64,000 nt of DNA from an uncultured Flavobacteriaceae bacterium (GCA_947494325.1 CANLUS010000001.1:186001-250000), one strand, 5' to 3'; positions 36,087 through 46,825 are shown, counted from the first letter of the stretch. A program made the numbers and translations. The notes: a model not told the origin generated them from the sequence alone.

Positions 36087-37340
36087 ATGTCATATTTTTT
36101 TACTTCTGAATCTGTTTCAGAAGGACACCCAGATAAAGTAGCTGATCAGATTTCTGACGCCTTAATAGATAATTTTTTAGCCTTCGACTCTGAGTCGAAA
36201 GTGGCTTGTGAAACATTAGTGACTACCGGTCAGGTAATATTAGCAGGAGAAGTAAAATCAACCACTTATTTGGACGTCCAAAAAATTGCTAGAGATGTCA
36301 TTAATAAAATTGGATATACTAAAGGAGAATACATGTTCGATGGAAATTCTTGTGGGGTACTTTCGGCTATTCACGAACAGTCTGATGACATCAACAGAGG
36401 GGTTGATCGAGGTACAAAAGAAGAACAGGGTGCTGGAGATCAAGGAATGATGTTTGGATATGCCACCAATGAAACCGAGAATTATATGCCATTGGCATTG
36501 GATTTATCGCATGTTATCTTAAAAGAGTTGGCGGTATTACGAAGAGAAAATGAATTGATCAATTATTTGCGACCGGATGCCAAGAGCCAAGTAACTATAG
36601 AATATAGCGATGCTAATGTTCCTCAACGTATTGAAGCAATTGTAATCTCGACTCAACATGATGATTTCGCATCAGAAGAGGCCATGTTAGCGCGAATAAG
36701 AAAAGATATCGTTGAAATTTTAATTCCCCGAGTAAAAACCCAATTAGCTCCCGAGATACGTGAGTTGTTTAATGATGATATTAAATATCACATCAATCCT
36801 ACGGGGAAATTTGTGATAGGTGGTCCTCATGGTGATACTGGTTTAACTGGTAGAAAAATTATTGTAGATACATATGGTGGAAAAGGCGCTCATGGTGGTG
36901 GTGCGTTTTCAGGAAAAGATCCGAGTAAGGTGGATCGCAGCGCAGCATACGCTACACGACATATTGCCAAGAATTTAGTAGCTGCGGGTGTAGCAAGTGA
37001 AATTCTAGTACAAGTTTCATATGCAATTGGTGTTGTGGAGCCTATGGGAATTTTTGTAGATACTTATGGTACTTGTCCTTTTAATATGACTGATGGAGAA
37101 ATTGCTGAAAAAGTAACGGAGTTATTTGACATGCGTCCGGCAGCTATTGAACGTCGATTGAAACTACGAAATCCTATCTATAGTGAATCTGCCGCTTATG
37201 GACATATGGGACGAAAAAATGAAGTCGTGTCCAAAACATTTTCTCAGCCGAATGGGACATCTAAAACAATGGATGTTGAACTATTTACTTGGGAAAAATT
37301 AGATTATGTAGATAAGGTCAAAGAAGCTTTTGGGTTATAA
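36087..37340 (+). CDS. metK: S-adenosylmethionine synthetase
   Basis: 417 residues. Motifs GHPDK (ATP/methionine), [13 protein letters not shown], and the loop [20 protein letters not shown] are all present. It makes SAM from methionine and ATP in the cytoplasm, the ligand sensed by all three riboswitches here. It is divergent from metY, with its own promoter and probable SAM-II leader, and is followed by a strong terminator. Confidence 0.98.
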   Translation: MSYFFTSESVSEGHPDKVADQISDALIDNFLAFDSESKVACETLVTTGQVILAGEVKSTTYLDVQKIARDVINKIGYTKGEYMFDGNSCGVLSAIHEQSDDINRGVDRGTKEEQGAGDQGMMFGYATNETENYMPLALDLSHVILKELAVLRRENELINYLRPDAKSQVTIEYSDANVPQRIEAIVISTQHDDFASEEAMLARIRKDIVEILIPRVKTQLAPEIRELFNDDIKYHINPTGKFVIGGPHGDTGLTGRKIIVDTYGGKGAHGGGAFSGKDPSKVDRSAAYATRHIAKNLVAAGVASEILVQVSYAIGVVEPMGIFVDTYGTCPFNMTDGEIAEKVTELFDMRPAAIERRLKLRNPIYSESAAYGHMGRKNEVVSKTFSQPNGTSKTMDVELFTWEKLDYVDKVKEAFGL

Positions 37341-37361
37341 ATCTACATAGTTTTAACATAT

Positions 37362-37395
37362 AAAAGCCTCATTACAAATTTGTAATGAGGCTTTT
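37362..37395 (+). terminator. Terminator after metK
   Basis: A 15-bp stem aaaagcctcattaca / tgtaatgaggctttt with a 4-base loop and following T run (tttattttac). Confidence 0.9.
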
Positions 37396-37513
37396 ATTTT
37401 ACTTAATATTGAGTTTTAAGTAAAAACCGTTAACTTCGTTTAACAGTCGCTAAAACTAGAGATATCTCATTCCAAACTAATTATTCCTTTTAAAACATAA
37501 TTCTATTATATCT

Positions 37514-40036
37514 ATGAAAAACCGAACGAAAATTGCAAAAGCTTTAAATAACGTTATTGTTCATGGCTGGCAAGTTGTGGATTTGAAAAATTGTGGATTA
37601 ACAGAAATTCCTGAAGAACTTTTCGCGCATCCGGAAATTGTTTCGATTGATTTAAGTAATAGTCCTTTTACAGATGAAAAAGACAAAAACAAAATTTCCT
37701 TTATACCTGATGAAATATCTAACATTAGACGTTTAACGAGTCTTAACTTGGAAGATAATAATGTTAAAGAAGTTTCAGAAAAAGTTGCTTTATTGGAAAA
37801 ATTAAAAACGCTAAACTTAAAAAAGAATAACTTAAAAGAGATTTCAGAAAAAATTGCGAATATGAAAGGGTTAGAAGAACTAAACATTTCTGACAATCCC
37901 TTCGATATGCTGCCACCTGAAATTGTCGCACGTGGAATTAATTCCGTAAGGAATTTTTTTAAAGAACTAAAAGAACAAGATTTTATCTATGAAGTAAAAT
38001 TAATTATTGTTGGAGAAGGAAGAGTTGGTAAAACTTGCCTTTCAGAGGCTTTAGTTTCTAACAACTATAAACTAGACGATAAAAAAAGTACGGAAGGTAT
38101 AAATATTAATAGATGGATTATCCCTAAAGAAGAAATAAAATTAATAAACCCTAAAATTACTCGAGATTTTCAAATCAATATTTGGGATTTTGGGGGGCAA
38201 GAAATTTACCATTCAACACATCAATTTTTCTTAACAAAAAGGTCAATTTATCTATTAGTAACTGAATCGAGAAAAGAAGATAGCCATGATGATTTCTTTT
38301 ACTGGTTGAATATAATAAAACTTTTGGGGGATAGTAGTCCCGTCATGATGGTTCTAAATAAAGCTGATCAGCCTACAAAAGAACTTCCAATAAAAGAATA
38401 TAAGACTAACTTTAATAATATAACTTCCTTTAATAAAATAAGCCTTAAAGACGAATATCGACAAACCTTCGATGAATTTAAAAACGTTTTAAAAGAAAAG
38501 GCGTCAAAACTGCCTCATATCGGAAATCCATTACCAAAGGTTTGGGTAGATATTAGGCAAAAAATTGAAGAACTTAAATTATCAGGTATAAATTATATTA
38601 GTCTAAAACAATATTTAAAAATTTGCAAAGAACATTATAGAAATGAAGTTAGCGCACTATTTTTAAGCGAATATTTTCATGACCTAGGAGTGATTATTCA
38701 TTTTCAAAATGATGTTGATTTAAAGGATATTGTCATTCTAAATCATGAATGGATAACCAAAGGCGTTTACAAGATATTAGATGATAAAAATGTTATTGAA
38801 CAGAAAGGTAAATTCACCTATGCAGATATTAAAAGAATATGGGAAAACGATGAACATAAACTAAAAACTAGAGAATTAATTTCTCTCATGAAGAACACTA
38901 AATTTGATTTATGTTTTGAGATTAACCATGGAGAGTTCTTAGTACCAAGGTTGTTACCCGTAGATGAAGTTGATTATAACTGGAAAAACTCTTGTGAGAA
39001 CAGCAAATTCGAATTTAGATACAAGTTTATGCCTAAAGGTATTGTAGCTAGATTAATAGTTAAAATGAACAGTGACATCTATAATGGAAAATATTGGAGA
39101 TACGGTGTTATGTTAAATTATGAATCCACATATGCGCTAATAAAGGAGAAGTATTTTGAAAATAAAATAACAATTGAGCTATCAGGTAATAATAAGAGAG
39201 AGTTCTTATTTCATATTAGAAAAACGATTAATGAAATTCACAATGATTTTAACAAGTTGGATTTTTCTGAAATGGTACCATGTAATTGTAATTTATGTTC
39301 TTCAAGCGAGACGCCTTATTTTTATGAATTTAGTCTTTTAAGAAGATACGAAGAAAAGGACATCAAAGAAATTCGATGCGATAATAGTTTGCATGAGGTT
39401 TCTGTTTTTAATCTGACTAGTGATATTGTAAGAAAATCATTATCTGATGAACGAATTATAGTATGTGAAAATCAAAATGCAGAATTATTAAATAATTTAT
39501 CATTTCCGAACATAAAATTTTATCCTGAAAAAAACAGCAATTCTGTATTTATGAAAATGAAATTGGAACCAGACTTTTTTGGTTTGAGAGATCGCGATTT
39601 TTTACTGGATTCAGAAATAAAAAGACTTAAAGAGTTATATAAAAATTATTTCATACTTGATTATTATTGTTTAGAAAATTACTTGTTCCATCCAGATAAC
39701 ATTGAAGAGTTGAATATTGAAAACTTTAATAAAGAGGTTTATATTAAGGAGATCATCCTTCAAAAGAACAAAAATAAACTAAGCTTAATTTCTAATTATA
39801 AAAAATCTAGAGATTCATATCAAGAGTTCAAGATAGATTCTGAAAAAGTAAAGGATAAGAAGAATGAAGAAATGATAATTCAATTTCTAAATTCTGATGA
39901 TATTGAGGTGTTCTTCAAAGCATATAGTATGAAAGATAAATTTAATAAATCCTCGCTAGAAAAATTTCAATTAAAAGAAAATGAATTATCAAATACCAAA
40001 TGGTTTAATTCCAAGATTAGAAAAATACTCTCATAA
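37514..40036 (+). CDS. LRR-Roc-COR GTPase with C-terminal DUF4435/TOPRIM-like domain
   Basis: 840 residues, no signal peptide. Leucine-rich repeats at about 18-145 (for example LTSLNLEDNNVKEVSEKV). A Ras-like Roc domain: P-loop GEGRVGKT 167-174, switch WDFGGQE 224-230, NKAD 282-285. COR domain about 330-640, with a cysteine set C590, C592, C595, C622 (VPCNCNLC ... RCDN). The tail 645-840 differs: IIVCENQNAELL, then GLRDRDFLL (D693/D695), then ILDYYCLENYL (717-724), the order of acidic motif, DxD and 'YxxEN' seen in DUF4435/OLD-type TOPRIM domains. It stands alone between two terminators. A STAND-like defence or stress switch is inferred. The tail assignment is tentative. Confidence 0.8.
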   Translation: MKNRTKIAKALNNVIVHGWQVVDLKNCGLTEIPEELFAHPEIVSIDLSNSPFTDEKDKNKISFIPDEISNIRRLTSLNLEDNNVKEVSEKVALLEKLKTLNLKKNNLKEISEKIANMKGLEELNISDNPFDMLPPEIVARGINSVRNFFKELKEQDFIYEVKLIIVGEGRVGKTCLSEALVSNNYKLDDKKSTEGININRWIIPKEEIKLINPKITRDFQINIWDFGGQEIYHSTHQFFLTKRSIYLLVTESRKEDSHDDFFYWLNIIKLLGDSSPVMMVLNKADQPTKELPIKEYKTNFNNITSFNKISLKDEYRQTFDEFKNVLKEKASKLPHIGNPLPKVWVDIRQKIEELKLSGINYISLKQYLKICKEHYRNEVSALFLSEYFHDLGVIIHFQNDVDLKDIVILNHEWITKGVYKILDDKNVIEQKGKFTYADIKRIWENDEHKLKTRELISLMKNTKFDLCFEINHGEFLVPRLLPVDEVDYNWKNSCENSKFEFRYKFMPKGIVARLIVKMNSDIYNGKYWRYGVMLNYESTYALIKEKYFENKITIELSGNNKREFLFHIRKTINEIHNDFNKLDFSEMVPCNCNLCSSSETPYFYEFSLLRRYEEKDIKEIRCDNSLHEVSVFNLTSDIVRKSLSDERIIVCENQNAELLNNLSFPNIKFYPEKNSNSVFMKMKLEPDFFGLRDRDFLLDSEIKRLKELYKNYFILDYYCLENYLFHPDNIEELNIENFNKEVYIKEIILQKNKNKLSLISNYKKSRDSYQEFKIDSEKVKDKKNEEMIIQFLNSDDIEVFFKAYSMKDKFNKSSLEKFQLKENELSNTKWFNSKIRKILS

Positions 40037-40050
40037 ATAACTAAGGAATA

Positions 40051-40082
40051 AAAAAACCTTCTCATAATGAGAAGGTTTTTTT
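40051..40082. terminator. Bidirectional terminator between the Roco gene and the M28 peptidase
   Basis: A 14-bp stem aaaaaaccttctca / tgagaaggtttttt with a 3-base loop, serving both convergent genes. Confidence 0.9.
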
Positions 40083-40093
40083 ATGCTTTAAAT

Positions 40094-41641
40094 TTAATCT
40101 AAGCCACCTCTTCGTTGTGGTGAACGAGGCTTAGGCCAAGTGCGTTGTTTGCCGTTTCTTGGATTGGTATGTAAGACACTTTTTTCGGCAGAAGTTCTTT
40201 TATCTTCGCTTGCTTTATAAGCCAAAATAGCGGTTAGAATGGCATTACTGCGAACATCATCAAACACAATTTTATCATAAGTATCTCTGTTCGTATGCCA
40301 CGTATAATTCCAATATGACCAACTCAATGAACTCAAGGAGAATGCTGGAGCACCTGCGGCCACAAACGAAGCATAATCAGAACCACCTCCACCTGGTGTT
40401 CCAGGGAAAGTTGTTTTAATATGTTTAGAAATATCTTTAGGTACAGCTTCTAACCATCTTCCTAAATAGTCATAAGCATGTAAATATCCTTGACCAGATA
40501 AGTTTACAACACGTCCGGTACCATTATCTTGATTAAACAAGGCCTGTACGTTTTTCACAATGTTTGGATGATCTTCTACGAAAGCCCTCGAACCATTTAG
40601 ACCTTGCTCTTCACTACCCCAATGACCTACAAGAATGGTTCTCTTAGGGTTTGGATATACTTTTTTAAGAATACGCATTGCTTCCATCATCACTAATGTA
40701 CCAGTTCCATTATCAGTAGCACCTGTACCACCATCCCAAGAATCAAAATGCGCCGATAGAATCACATATTCATCTGGTTTTTCTGAACCTTTGATCTCTG
40801 CTATGGTGTTAAACGTAGGCACTACACCTAACTCCTTAGATTCTGCTACAATTCTTATCTGAGGTTTATCACCATACTGTACCATTCTATAAAGCATTCC
40901 GTAGTCTTCTAACTCAAGATCGACTGCAGGGATTTTTTTAGTTCGTGCACTGAAAATCTTATTTACTCCGAATCCTCTTGACCAATTCGACGATACAATT
41001 CCTACGGCACCTGCTTTCTCCAATGCTGCATTTAAGGTTCTTCTACCGTAACCCGAATTTCTCATGTTCTCTCGCCACGCTTTTGTTTGCTCTACACGCG
41101 CATCTTTCATTTTTTTGAAAGATTCTTCTGTGGCAAATTCTTCCCAATTATAGTCTGGTCTACCCGTTGGTTGATGCATTGAAATCATCACTAATTTTCC
41201 TTTAACGGAAGGTAACCACTTCGCAAAAGCTACAGAATCTTTCACCATTGGTAATATCACTAATTCAGCTGTTATTCCTTTTTTTGAAGTACTCGGGTTC
41301 CATGCCAATTGTTTTCCCGTAAGGGTACGCTTTCTAGGGTAAACCATATCAATATGGGTAATCCCTCTTTGCCATCCACGCCATTCTCCCCATTTCTCGT
41401 TTCTAGAACTAATGTCCCATTTTCCATATTGAGCTACGGCCCAATCATGTGCTTGTTTCATTTCTGGTGTTCCAACAAGTCTAGGACCAATAACATCCAT
41501 GAGTTCATGACCCAAACGTTCTAATTGCGAATTTTCATTCGCTTCTTTGATGATATTCTCAATTACGGGGTTCTTATCTTGTGCTGCAACGTTCATATGA
41601 ACAAATAATAGCACAAGAATTAATTTGAAATAGGTTTTCAT
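40094..41641 (-). CDS. Secreted M28-family metallopeptidase
   Basis: 515 residues. Signal peptide 1-20 (ends MNVAA). A PA-like insert lies at about 120-270. The M28 catalytic part has AHFDSWDGGTGATDNGTG (H298, D300, D310) and HWGSEEQGLNGS (E344/E345), the di-zinc ligand and catalytic set of the aminopeptidase/carboxypeptidase Q group. The C-terminus is basic and R/P-rich with no sorting domain. Likely periplasmic. Monocistronic, between two terminators. Confidence 0.93.
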   Translation of the reverse strand: MKTYFKLILVLLFVHMNVAAQDKNPVIENIIKEANENSQLERLGHELMDVIGPRLVGTPEMKQAHDWAVAQYGKWDISSRNEKWGEWRGWQRGITHIDMVYPRKRTLTGKQLAWNPSTSKKGITAELVILPMVKDSVAFAKWLPSVKGKLVMISMHQPTGRPDYNWEEFATEESFKKMKDARVEQTKAWRENMRNSGYGRRTLNAALEKAGAVGIVSSNWSRGFGVNKIFSARTKKIPAVDLELEDYGMLYRMVQYGDKPQIRIVAESKELGVVPTFNTIAEIKGSEKPDEYVILSAHFDSWDGGTGATDNGTGTLVMMEAMRILKKVYPNPKRTILVGHWGSEEQGLNGSRAFVEDHPNIVKNVQALFNQDNGTGRVVNLSGQGYLHAYDYLGRWLEAVPKDISKHIKTTFPGTPGGGGSDYASFVAAGAPAFSLSSLSWSYWNYTWHTNRDTYDKIVFDDVRSNAILTAILAYKASEDKRTSAEKSVLHTNPRNGKQRTWPKPRSPQRRGGLD

Positions 41642-41713
41642 TTTATCTTATTTAGTTAGTATTAATTGAAAGAAGGTACAAATTACAATAATTTGCATGA
41701 TATTGAAAAATCA

Positions 41714-41747
41714 AAAAACCCATTCAAACACTATTGAATGGGTTTTA
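41714..41747 (-). terminator. Terminator of the GLPGLI/barrel operon
   Basis: Stem aaaacccattcaa / ttgaatgggtttt (about 41715-41727 with 41734-41746), 19 bases after the stop of the outer-membrane barrel gene. Confidence 0.85.
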
Positions 41748-41765
41748 AACTACTTTATGAAATTA

Positions 41766-44519
41766 TTACAATGAGTAAATCGCTCTAAAGGTTACAAATC
41801 GAGGCTGAATGAAAGTTTCAGAAGTAAATACTGAGATATTACTCGCACCATTATTCACCTGAGAATCTATATCCAATAAATTGCTCGCTTTAACTTCATA
41901 TTCCCATTTCGCATCTTTATCTTTTCTATAGGCTAAGCTTGCATCCCAATTCTGAAAAGACTGCGATGGTCCAGTATTACTACTTTGATTTGTATACGAA
42001 TAATTGGTTCTAAAAGTTACCGATTTCCATATATAGGCATCGAACTCAATAGAAGGAGAATTTCTTGTAAACTTAGTGTCTCTACCTCCTTGATTATTGT
42101 CGGTAACGCTATAGCCATATCTTATTCGCACATTAGGCGCTTCTCTAAAATTGGTTCTTAACTCTGGTGTATAAGATTGCGTAAACCCTTCATTTATTGT
42201 TCTTGTATCTACGATTAGTTGATTAATCTTGCTATAACTAAAGCGCGCGTTTAAAGTTGCCCTCAATTTTCCAAAGGTACGTTGGACTCTCCCGAAGGCT
42301 GTAAAACTTTCATCCGCGAAATTAGAATTTAAAAATGTGTTCGTCCGAATCACATTATCAAACTCGGTACGATTTCTTATCTGATCTATGTTATTGCTAT
42401 AATTTAAAAAAGCAAAAACATTTGTATAATTGAATAGATTAAAACTTCGATATCGTAAATTAAGATTATGGGATAAGGCATTTTGCAATTCAGGCTCCCC
42501 ATATTGAATACTACTAAAGCTATTCAAGACTAAACCTTGTGCCAAGCGAGTAACATCTGTAAATTGATTTGAGATATTATATCTCAACGTTAAGCTTTCA
42601 CTCTTTTTGAATTGGATACGTGTTTCAAAATCGGGTAACACCCTAAAGAAATTGTCATCAAAAGTTTGACCGGATTGTATATTTTTGTTACCATATGCAT
42701 GAAACGAAACACCCGGTGTAATCGTAAATTTACCTGTCTTTAAGGTATATTTTGCACCAACATATATATCGCTAAAATTATATTGTGTATCATTTTGAGC
42801 AGATAACACATTTCCTTCATTATCAGTTACGGTTGGAGTCGGCGTAAATGACGAACCATTTTCTAGAAATTGGAAAATATTTGAATTAAAATCTTGACGA
42901 CTTAAGATTGTTCCTAATGTGAAATTGATATTACTTTTTGTATTCAAAATATTATAATAATCTAATTTCGCATCTAGCTGATTTGATTTTATACGTCTAT
43001 TTTGCCCCAAATCATAATTATTAAGTAGTCTATTCAATCCTAATTCTGAGGCCGTTTCATCAAAAGCATCTCGATCATCTTCGTCAATTTCGTCATTATT
43101 TGTTGGATCATTCACCAATAAAGCATTATAAAACGGATCTTCATCCTTGATTAAATGTTGTGCTTCGAAAGCAAAAATATTCGTATCGTTTAACGTATAA
43201 TAGTAATTAACATTCTGATTAATACTAAATGGTTTCACTTGATCTAACTGCGTCGTTGTACCTACTACAGAAGAAAATAAATTTTGTGCCTCGGTATCGT
43301 CCGATATGCGACCTAACAAATCATAGTCTAATTGATTATTTACATTAGGTTTGTAAGATGCACTTAGCTTCGCTAAACCTTGATTCGTTGATTCTTTACC
43401 TGATTGGACAGTGGCTTCATCCTGTGCTCTAGTATCAGTATCTATATATTGCACAAAGTTTTCTTGTCGAGATCTAATGCGACTACTATTATAAATAAAA
43501 AAACCACTAATGTCTAAGGCTTTATTGGGTGAATAACTAAAATTAGATGCCGCTAATTTGGTCTCTATCTGCTGGGCATTTCCAGGGTTTGCCAAACCTC
43601 CAAGTCCATTATTCCCTAAATTAATACTTGTACCGCTACTTCTACTCGGCGGTCGAAAGCCTCCTCCAAAATTCCGAATATCTCTATTTGTTAAGGCACT
43701 CTCTCCAATATTATTTAAATCTCCAATTAAATTAAGACTAAATTTCGGACTGTAATAAAAAAGTTTTGGCTGTGCAACATACAATTCGTTATCGGGAGCC
43801 GCTCCTCCACCGGCAGTAATATCACCAAACCAAAAATTTTCTTTTCCTTCTTTTAATTTTATGTTAATGGCAACATTATCTTGATTATTCGTGACATTTC
43901 GTAGCTGACCTACTTCCGAAAAATTTCGTAATACCTGCACTTTATCTACAGCGCTTGACGGAATATTCTTGGTAGCAAGTTTGGAGTCTCCATCAAAAAA
44001 ATCCTTTCCGTTAACAGTTAGTTTACTCACTACATTACCTTCTACTTCTATTTGACCATCTTCGTTAATTTCTACTCCGGGCAGCTTTTTTAGAACATCT
44101 TCGAGCTTTCTCTCTGAACCATTTTTAAAGGAATCTGCATTGTAGATTAAGGTATCACCCTTAATTGTGACAGGCATTTCATAGGTTAATTCAACCTCAT
44201 CTAAAGCATTATCCATTTTTAAAATGAAATCTCTAGAAATATCTTCTTCCTTTGTAATGACAGTAGCATCGGCAGTCTTCATTCCGATAAAACTGGCCTG
44301 TATTTTATATGTTTGATTTTTCTTAAGAGCCAAGATAAATATTCCTTTATCGTTTGTGATCGCATAGGACTCTAAGGCACTTGTTTTTTGGTTGATTGCA
44401 ATAACATTCGCCAACTCTAAAGGTTGACCGACACTATCTTTTACAACACCTTTGAATTTAATTTGGGCAAAAGAAATAGTAGTTACACATAAAAGTGTAA
44501 TAAAAATAATTTTTCTCAT
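41766..44519 (-). CDS. TonB-receptor-like outer-membrane beta-barrel protein
   Basis: 917 residues with signal peptide 1-19 (ends TISFAQ). A carboxypeptidase regulatory-like domain spans about 20-110 (FKGVVKDSVGQPLELANVIA), then a plug-like region (LEDVLKKLPGVEINEDGQIE, VNGKDFFDGD), then a large barrel of alternating strands ending VTFRAIYSL. No TonB box is evident. With two GLPGLI proteins upstream on the same strand it probably forms one envelope system. Transported substrate unknown. Confidence 0.88.
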   Translation of the reverse strand: MRKIIFITLLCVTTISFAQIKFKGVVKDSVGQPLELANVIAINQKTSALESYAITNDKGIFILALKKNQTYKIQASFIGMKTADATVITKEEDISRDFILKMDNALDEVELTYEMPVTIKGDTLIYNADSFKNGSERKLEDVLKKLPGVEINEDGQIEVEGNVVSKLTVNGKDFFDGDSKLATKNIPSSAVDKVQVLRNFSEVGQLRNVTNNQDNVAINIKLKEGKENFWFGDITAGGGAAPDNELYVAQPKLFYYSPKFSLNLIGDLNNIGESALTNRDIRNFGGGFRPPSRSSGTSINLGNNGLGGLANPGNAQQIETKLAASNFSYSPNKALDISGFFIYNSSRIRSRQENFVQYIDTDTRAQDEATVQSGKESTNQGLAKLSASYKPNVNNQLDYDLLGRISDDTEAQNLFSSVVGTTTQLDQVKPFSINQNVNYYYTLNDTNIFAFEAQHLIKDEDPFYNALLVNDPTNNDEIDEDDRDAFDETASELGLNRLLNNYDLGQNRRIKSNQLDAKLDYYNILNTKSNINFTLGTILSRQDFNSNIFQFLENGSSFTPTPTVTDNEGNVLSAQNDTQYNFSDIYVGAKYTLKTGKFTITPGVSFHAYGNKNIQSGQTFDDNFFRVLPDFETRIQFKKSESLTLRYNISNQFTDVTRLAQGLVLNSFSSIQYGEPELQNALSHNLNLRYRSFNLFNYTNVFAFLNYSNNIDQIRNRTEFDNVIRTNTFLNSNFADESFTAFGRVQRTFGKLRATLNARFSYSKINQLIVDTRTINEGFTQSYTPELRTNFREAPNVRIRYGYSVTDNNQGGRDTKFTRNSPSIEFDAYIWKSVTFRTNYSYTNQSSNTGPSQSFQNWDASLAYRKDKDAKWEYEVKASNLLDIDSQVNNGASNISVFTSETFIQPRFVTFRAIYSL

Positions 44520-44558
44520 AGTTTAGGTTACTTGTAAGGGGTTTAATACTAAAAAAGG

Positions 44559-45452
44559 TTAAAAATTTCTTCTACGACCATTGCCTCTTCCACGACTATT
44601 TCGTAATTCTTCCATCTTTCCTGTTATAATTTCGTTGTACTCTTTTTTGGATACTACCTTACCTTTTTCAGGTGTTTCTATTTTTGTTTTTTCTTGTGGA
44701 TTAATAATAATCTTAGAGCATAACATAGTAACATTTCCTGCGCTCACTTCGAGTATTAAACCTGGCAATCCCCAATATTCACCTGGACCTTGACTCACTG
44801 GAATTTGAGGAGAATACCATGCCACAATCTCTACCATTTTTACCTCCTCTTTAGCTGGTTTATCTGCAGAATCCGCAACATTTCCTGCTTTAGTAGAATC
44901 AGTTTTCTTTTCAGCATTGGCATTATTACCACGCCCTCGTCTATTTATACTCGCCCAATTCACCTCAGAAGCAGGTCTAGATGCAGTTGCTTTAAAACAA
45001 GTATATTGACCTATTTGTTTCGTTTCTGATCCCATTTTCCATTGTAAGGGTTTCATCTCTTCTTTTATTAAAAATTGCTTCCCGAAAAATTCTTGATCTT
45101 GCAAAAATGTTTTGGTTTTAATATTTTTATACTGAGGTCCTGCTGAGAAACTACTTCCCCAAACACTCTGACCTCTTCCTCCGACGGGAGCAGCCAATTT
45201 TTCGTCTTCCTTAAACATAGATTCTTCCTGATTGAACGTTAGCACGTAGGTTTTTTCTAACCATTGCTTCATACGAGCTTCCATTTGCTTCTTTTGAGCT
45301 TCTGACATTTGACGTCCTCTTCCCCAACGACTCATATCCATTGTCGTTTTCGAAAAATAATAGGCTTTTCCTTGAAAATCTTGCGCGTTTAATGTTCCTG
45401 AAAGAAGAAAAACAAAGATTAAAATAGAAAGTTTTGAGATGGCTGATTTCAT
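44559..45452 (-). CDS. GLPGLI family protein 1
   Basis: 297 residues, signal peptide ending LNAQD. The family signature YWGLPGLILEVS lies near residue 225, preceded by IVAWYSPQIPVSQGPGEY, and the end is R/G-rich (NSRGRGNGRRRNF). Exported, function unknown for the family (Porph_ging). The insert GRGNNANAEKKTDSTKAGN is low-complexity. Co-oriented with the barrel gene, 39 bases apart. Confidence 0.9.
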   Translation of the reverse strand: MKSAISKLSILIFVFLLSGTLNAQDFQGKAYYFSKTTMDMSRWGRGRQMSEAQKKQMEARMKQWLEKTYVLTFNQEESMFKEDEKLAAPVGGRGQSVWGSSFSAGPQYKNIKTKTFLQDQEFFGKQFLIKEEMKPLQWKMGSETKQIGQYTCFKATASRPASEVNWASINRRGRGNNANAEKKTDSTKAGNVADSADKPAKEEVKMVEIVAWYSPQIPVSQGPGEYWGLPGLILEVSAGNVTMLCSKIIINPQEKTKIETPEKGKVVSKKEYNEIITGKMEELRNSRGRGNGRRRNF

Positions 45453-45588
45453 AAAATAGGTATTTAAAAATAAAAGGATTACGACGGTTCCTATTCTATA
45501 ATAGTCACCAACTTATGCACCTTAGATTGTTAGAATACAAATTTCGACAAAGGTTTAATGGCCAAACGTTAAACTCTTGTTAAAGAAT

Positions 45589-46443
45589 TTAACCTCCTAT
45601 TCTTATCTGAATATTCTCTTCTCCTCGACGTCCATTTCTAGGCGCAAAACGTTCCATCATTTCTTTACGCTTCTTTGCCATTATTTTTTCATAGTCGGTT
45701 TGATTTATTTCCTTTCCTTTCGTTGGTTCTTTAATAGCTACCTTTTCCTTAGGATTCAATACAATTTTACTACATACTATTTGTTGTTGTCCAGTATTAA
45801 TTTCCAAAATCAACCCAGGCAACCCAAAATAATTTGCTGGTCCGTTGTTGACCGGTATCTGCGGAGTATACCAAGCAGTTACGGTTTGCATTTTCTTTTC
45901 TGTTTTTGGGCCATCATCATCATTCATAGAAGCGCTATTAAAACTGGTACGCGATATAACTTCTATTTCTCGTGTATAGGTTGCTTTGTAACATTGATAT
46001 TCACCAATATATTTCGAATCAGACTCCAATTTCCAATCAAAGGATTTCAGTGTATCCTTGACTAAAAATATCTTCCCCATTACATCCTTTTGGTCTGTAA
46101 ATATGTTTTTTTTCGTGTTTTTATATAAAATATCACTTCCTCCACCTGCGCCGATCACATTAATCATTACATTCGAACCACCAATTTGAGGAGGTGCTAA
46201 TGTCTCGTCTTCTTTATAAACGGATGCTTCCTTATTAAAAGAGAGTTTAAATGTTTTTTGAAACTTCTTTTTAAGCATTTCCTTCATTTGTTTTTCCAAT
46301 TCAGAATTGATGCTTGTACTATCTAATTTAAGATCCACATTTCTTTTAGTTTTATAGGTTGCAACTCCCTGAAAATCTTGTCCGTACATATTAGAAACAA
46401 GAAATAATAAGGCCACAATCAATATTCTAATAATTAATGTCAT
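45589..46443 (-). CDS. GLPGLI family protein 2
   Basis: The start is placed at the ATG at 46443 (MTLIIRILIVALLFLVSN, a proper signal peptide), 4 bases after the previous stop. The alternative ATG at 46464 would add seven charged residues and overlap that gene. 284 residues. Signature NYFGLPGLILEI and VTAWYTPQIPVNNGP match paralogue 1. It ends with a basic R/G-rich tail. Function unknown. Confidence 0.88.
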   Translation of the reverse strand: MTLIIRILIVALLFLVSNMYGQDFQGVATYKTKRNVDLKLDSTSINSELEKQMKEMLKKKFQKTFKLSFNKEASVYKEDETLAPPQIGGSNVMINVIGAGGGSDILYKNTKKNIFTDQKDVMGKIFLVKDTLKSFDWKLESDSKYIGEYQCYKATYTREIEVISRTSFNSASMNDDDGPKTEKKMQTVTAWYTPQIPVNNGPANYFGLPGLILEINTGQQQIVCSKIVLNPKEKVAIKEPTKGKEINQTDYEKIMAKKRKEMMERFAPRNGRRGEENIQIRIGG

Positions 46444-46447
46444 TTTT

Positions 46448-46825
46448 TTATCGTTTTGATTCATAATAATTGATGGCAGCTGCTCTTATTTTTTTAACGC
46501 TCTTTATGAAGTTCATTTTATCGTCTGTATTTCCCTTAACTTCATATGAAACTTTAGACCGTACTCCGTTCGTTTTTTTTGGGCCGTTGCATGTAATTTT
46601 AAATGAAAATTCCTCACCTTCTTCTGTTTCTCCAATTAATTCTTGTATGGTTTTTGTCGTAAATGTCGACTTAACTTCAGCGGCTGAATCGACAGTGACT
46701 TCAATACTTAGATTTTCTACTTTTAAATGGTTATTCGAGATAGTTGCCTTTCCGTTTAAAGGTTCAGTTTGTCCAAAACTTACCACTCCAACAAATAAGA
46801 ATACAATTGTAATTAAGTTTTTCAT
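46448..46825 (-). CDS. Exported hypothetical protein
   Basis: 125 residues, signal peptide ending VVSFGQ. One small beta-rich domain (KATISNNHLKVENLSIEVTV ... KVSYEVKG) and a C-terminal helix. I do not recognise a family. It is the first gene of the GLPGLI/barrel operon and divergent from the two-component genes. Its start is 60 bases from the GTTAAC operator. Confidence 0.65.
   Translation of the reverse strand: MKNLITIVFLFVGVVSFGQTEPLNGKATISNNHLKVENLSIEVTVDSAAEVKSTFTTKTIQELIGETEEGEEFSFKITCNGPKKTNGVRSKVSYEVKGNTDDKMNFIKSVKKIRAAAINYYESKR

Noticed and set aside
45577-46065. Plus-strand frame of 162 codons
   Set aside because: Antisense shadow of the GLPGLI gene, which has a signal peptide and family signature.
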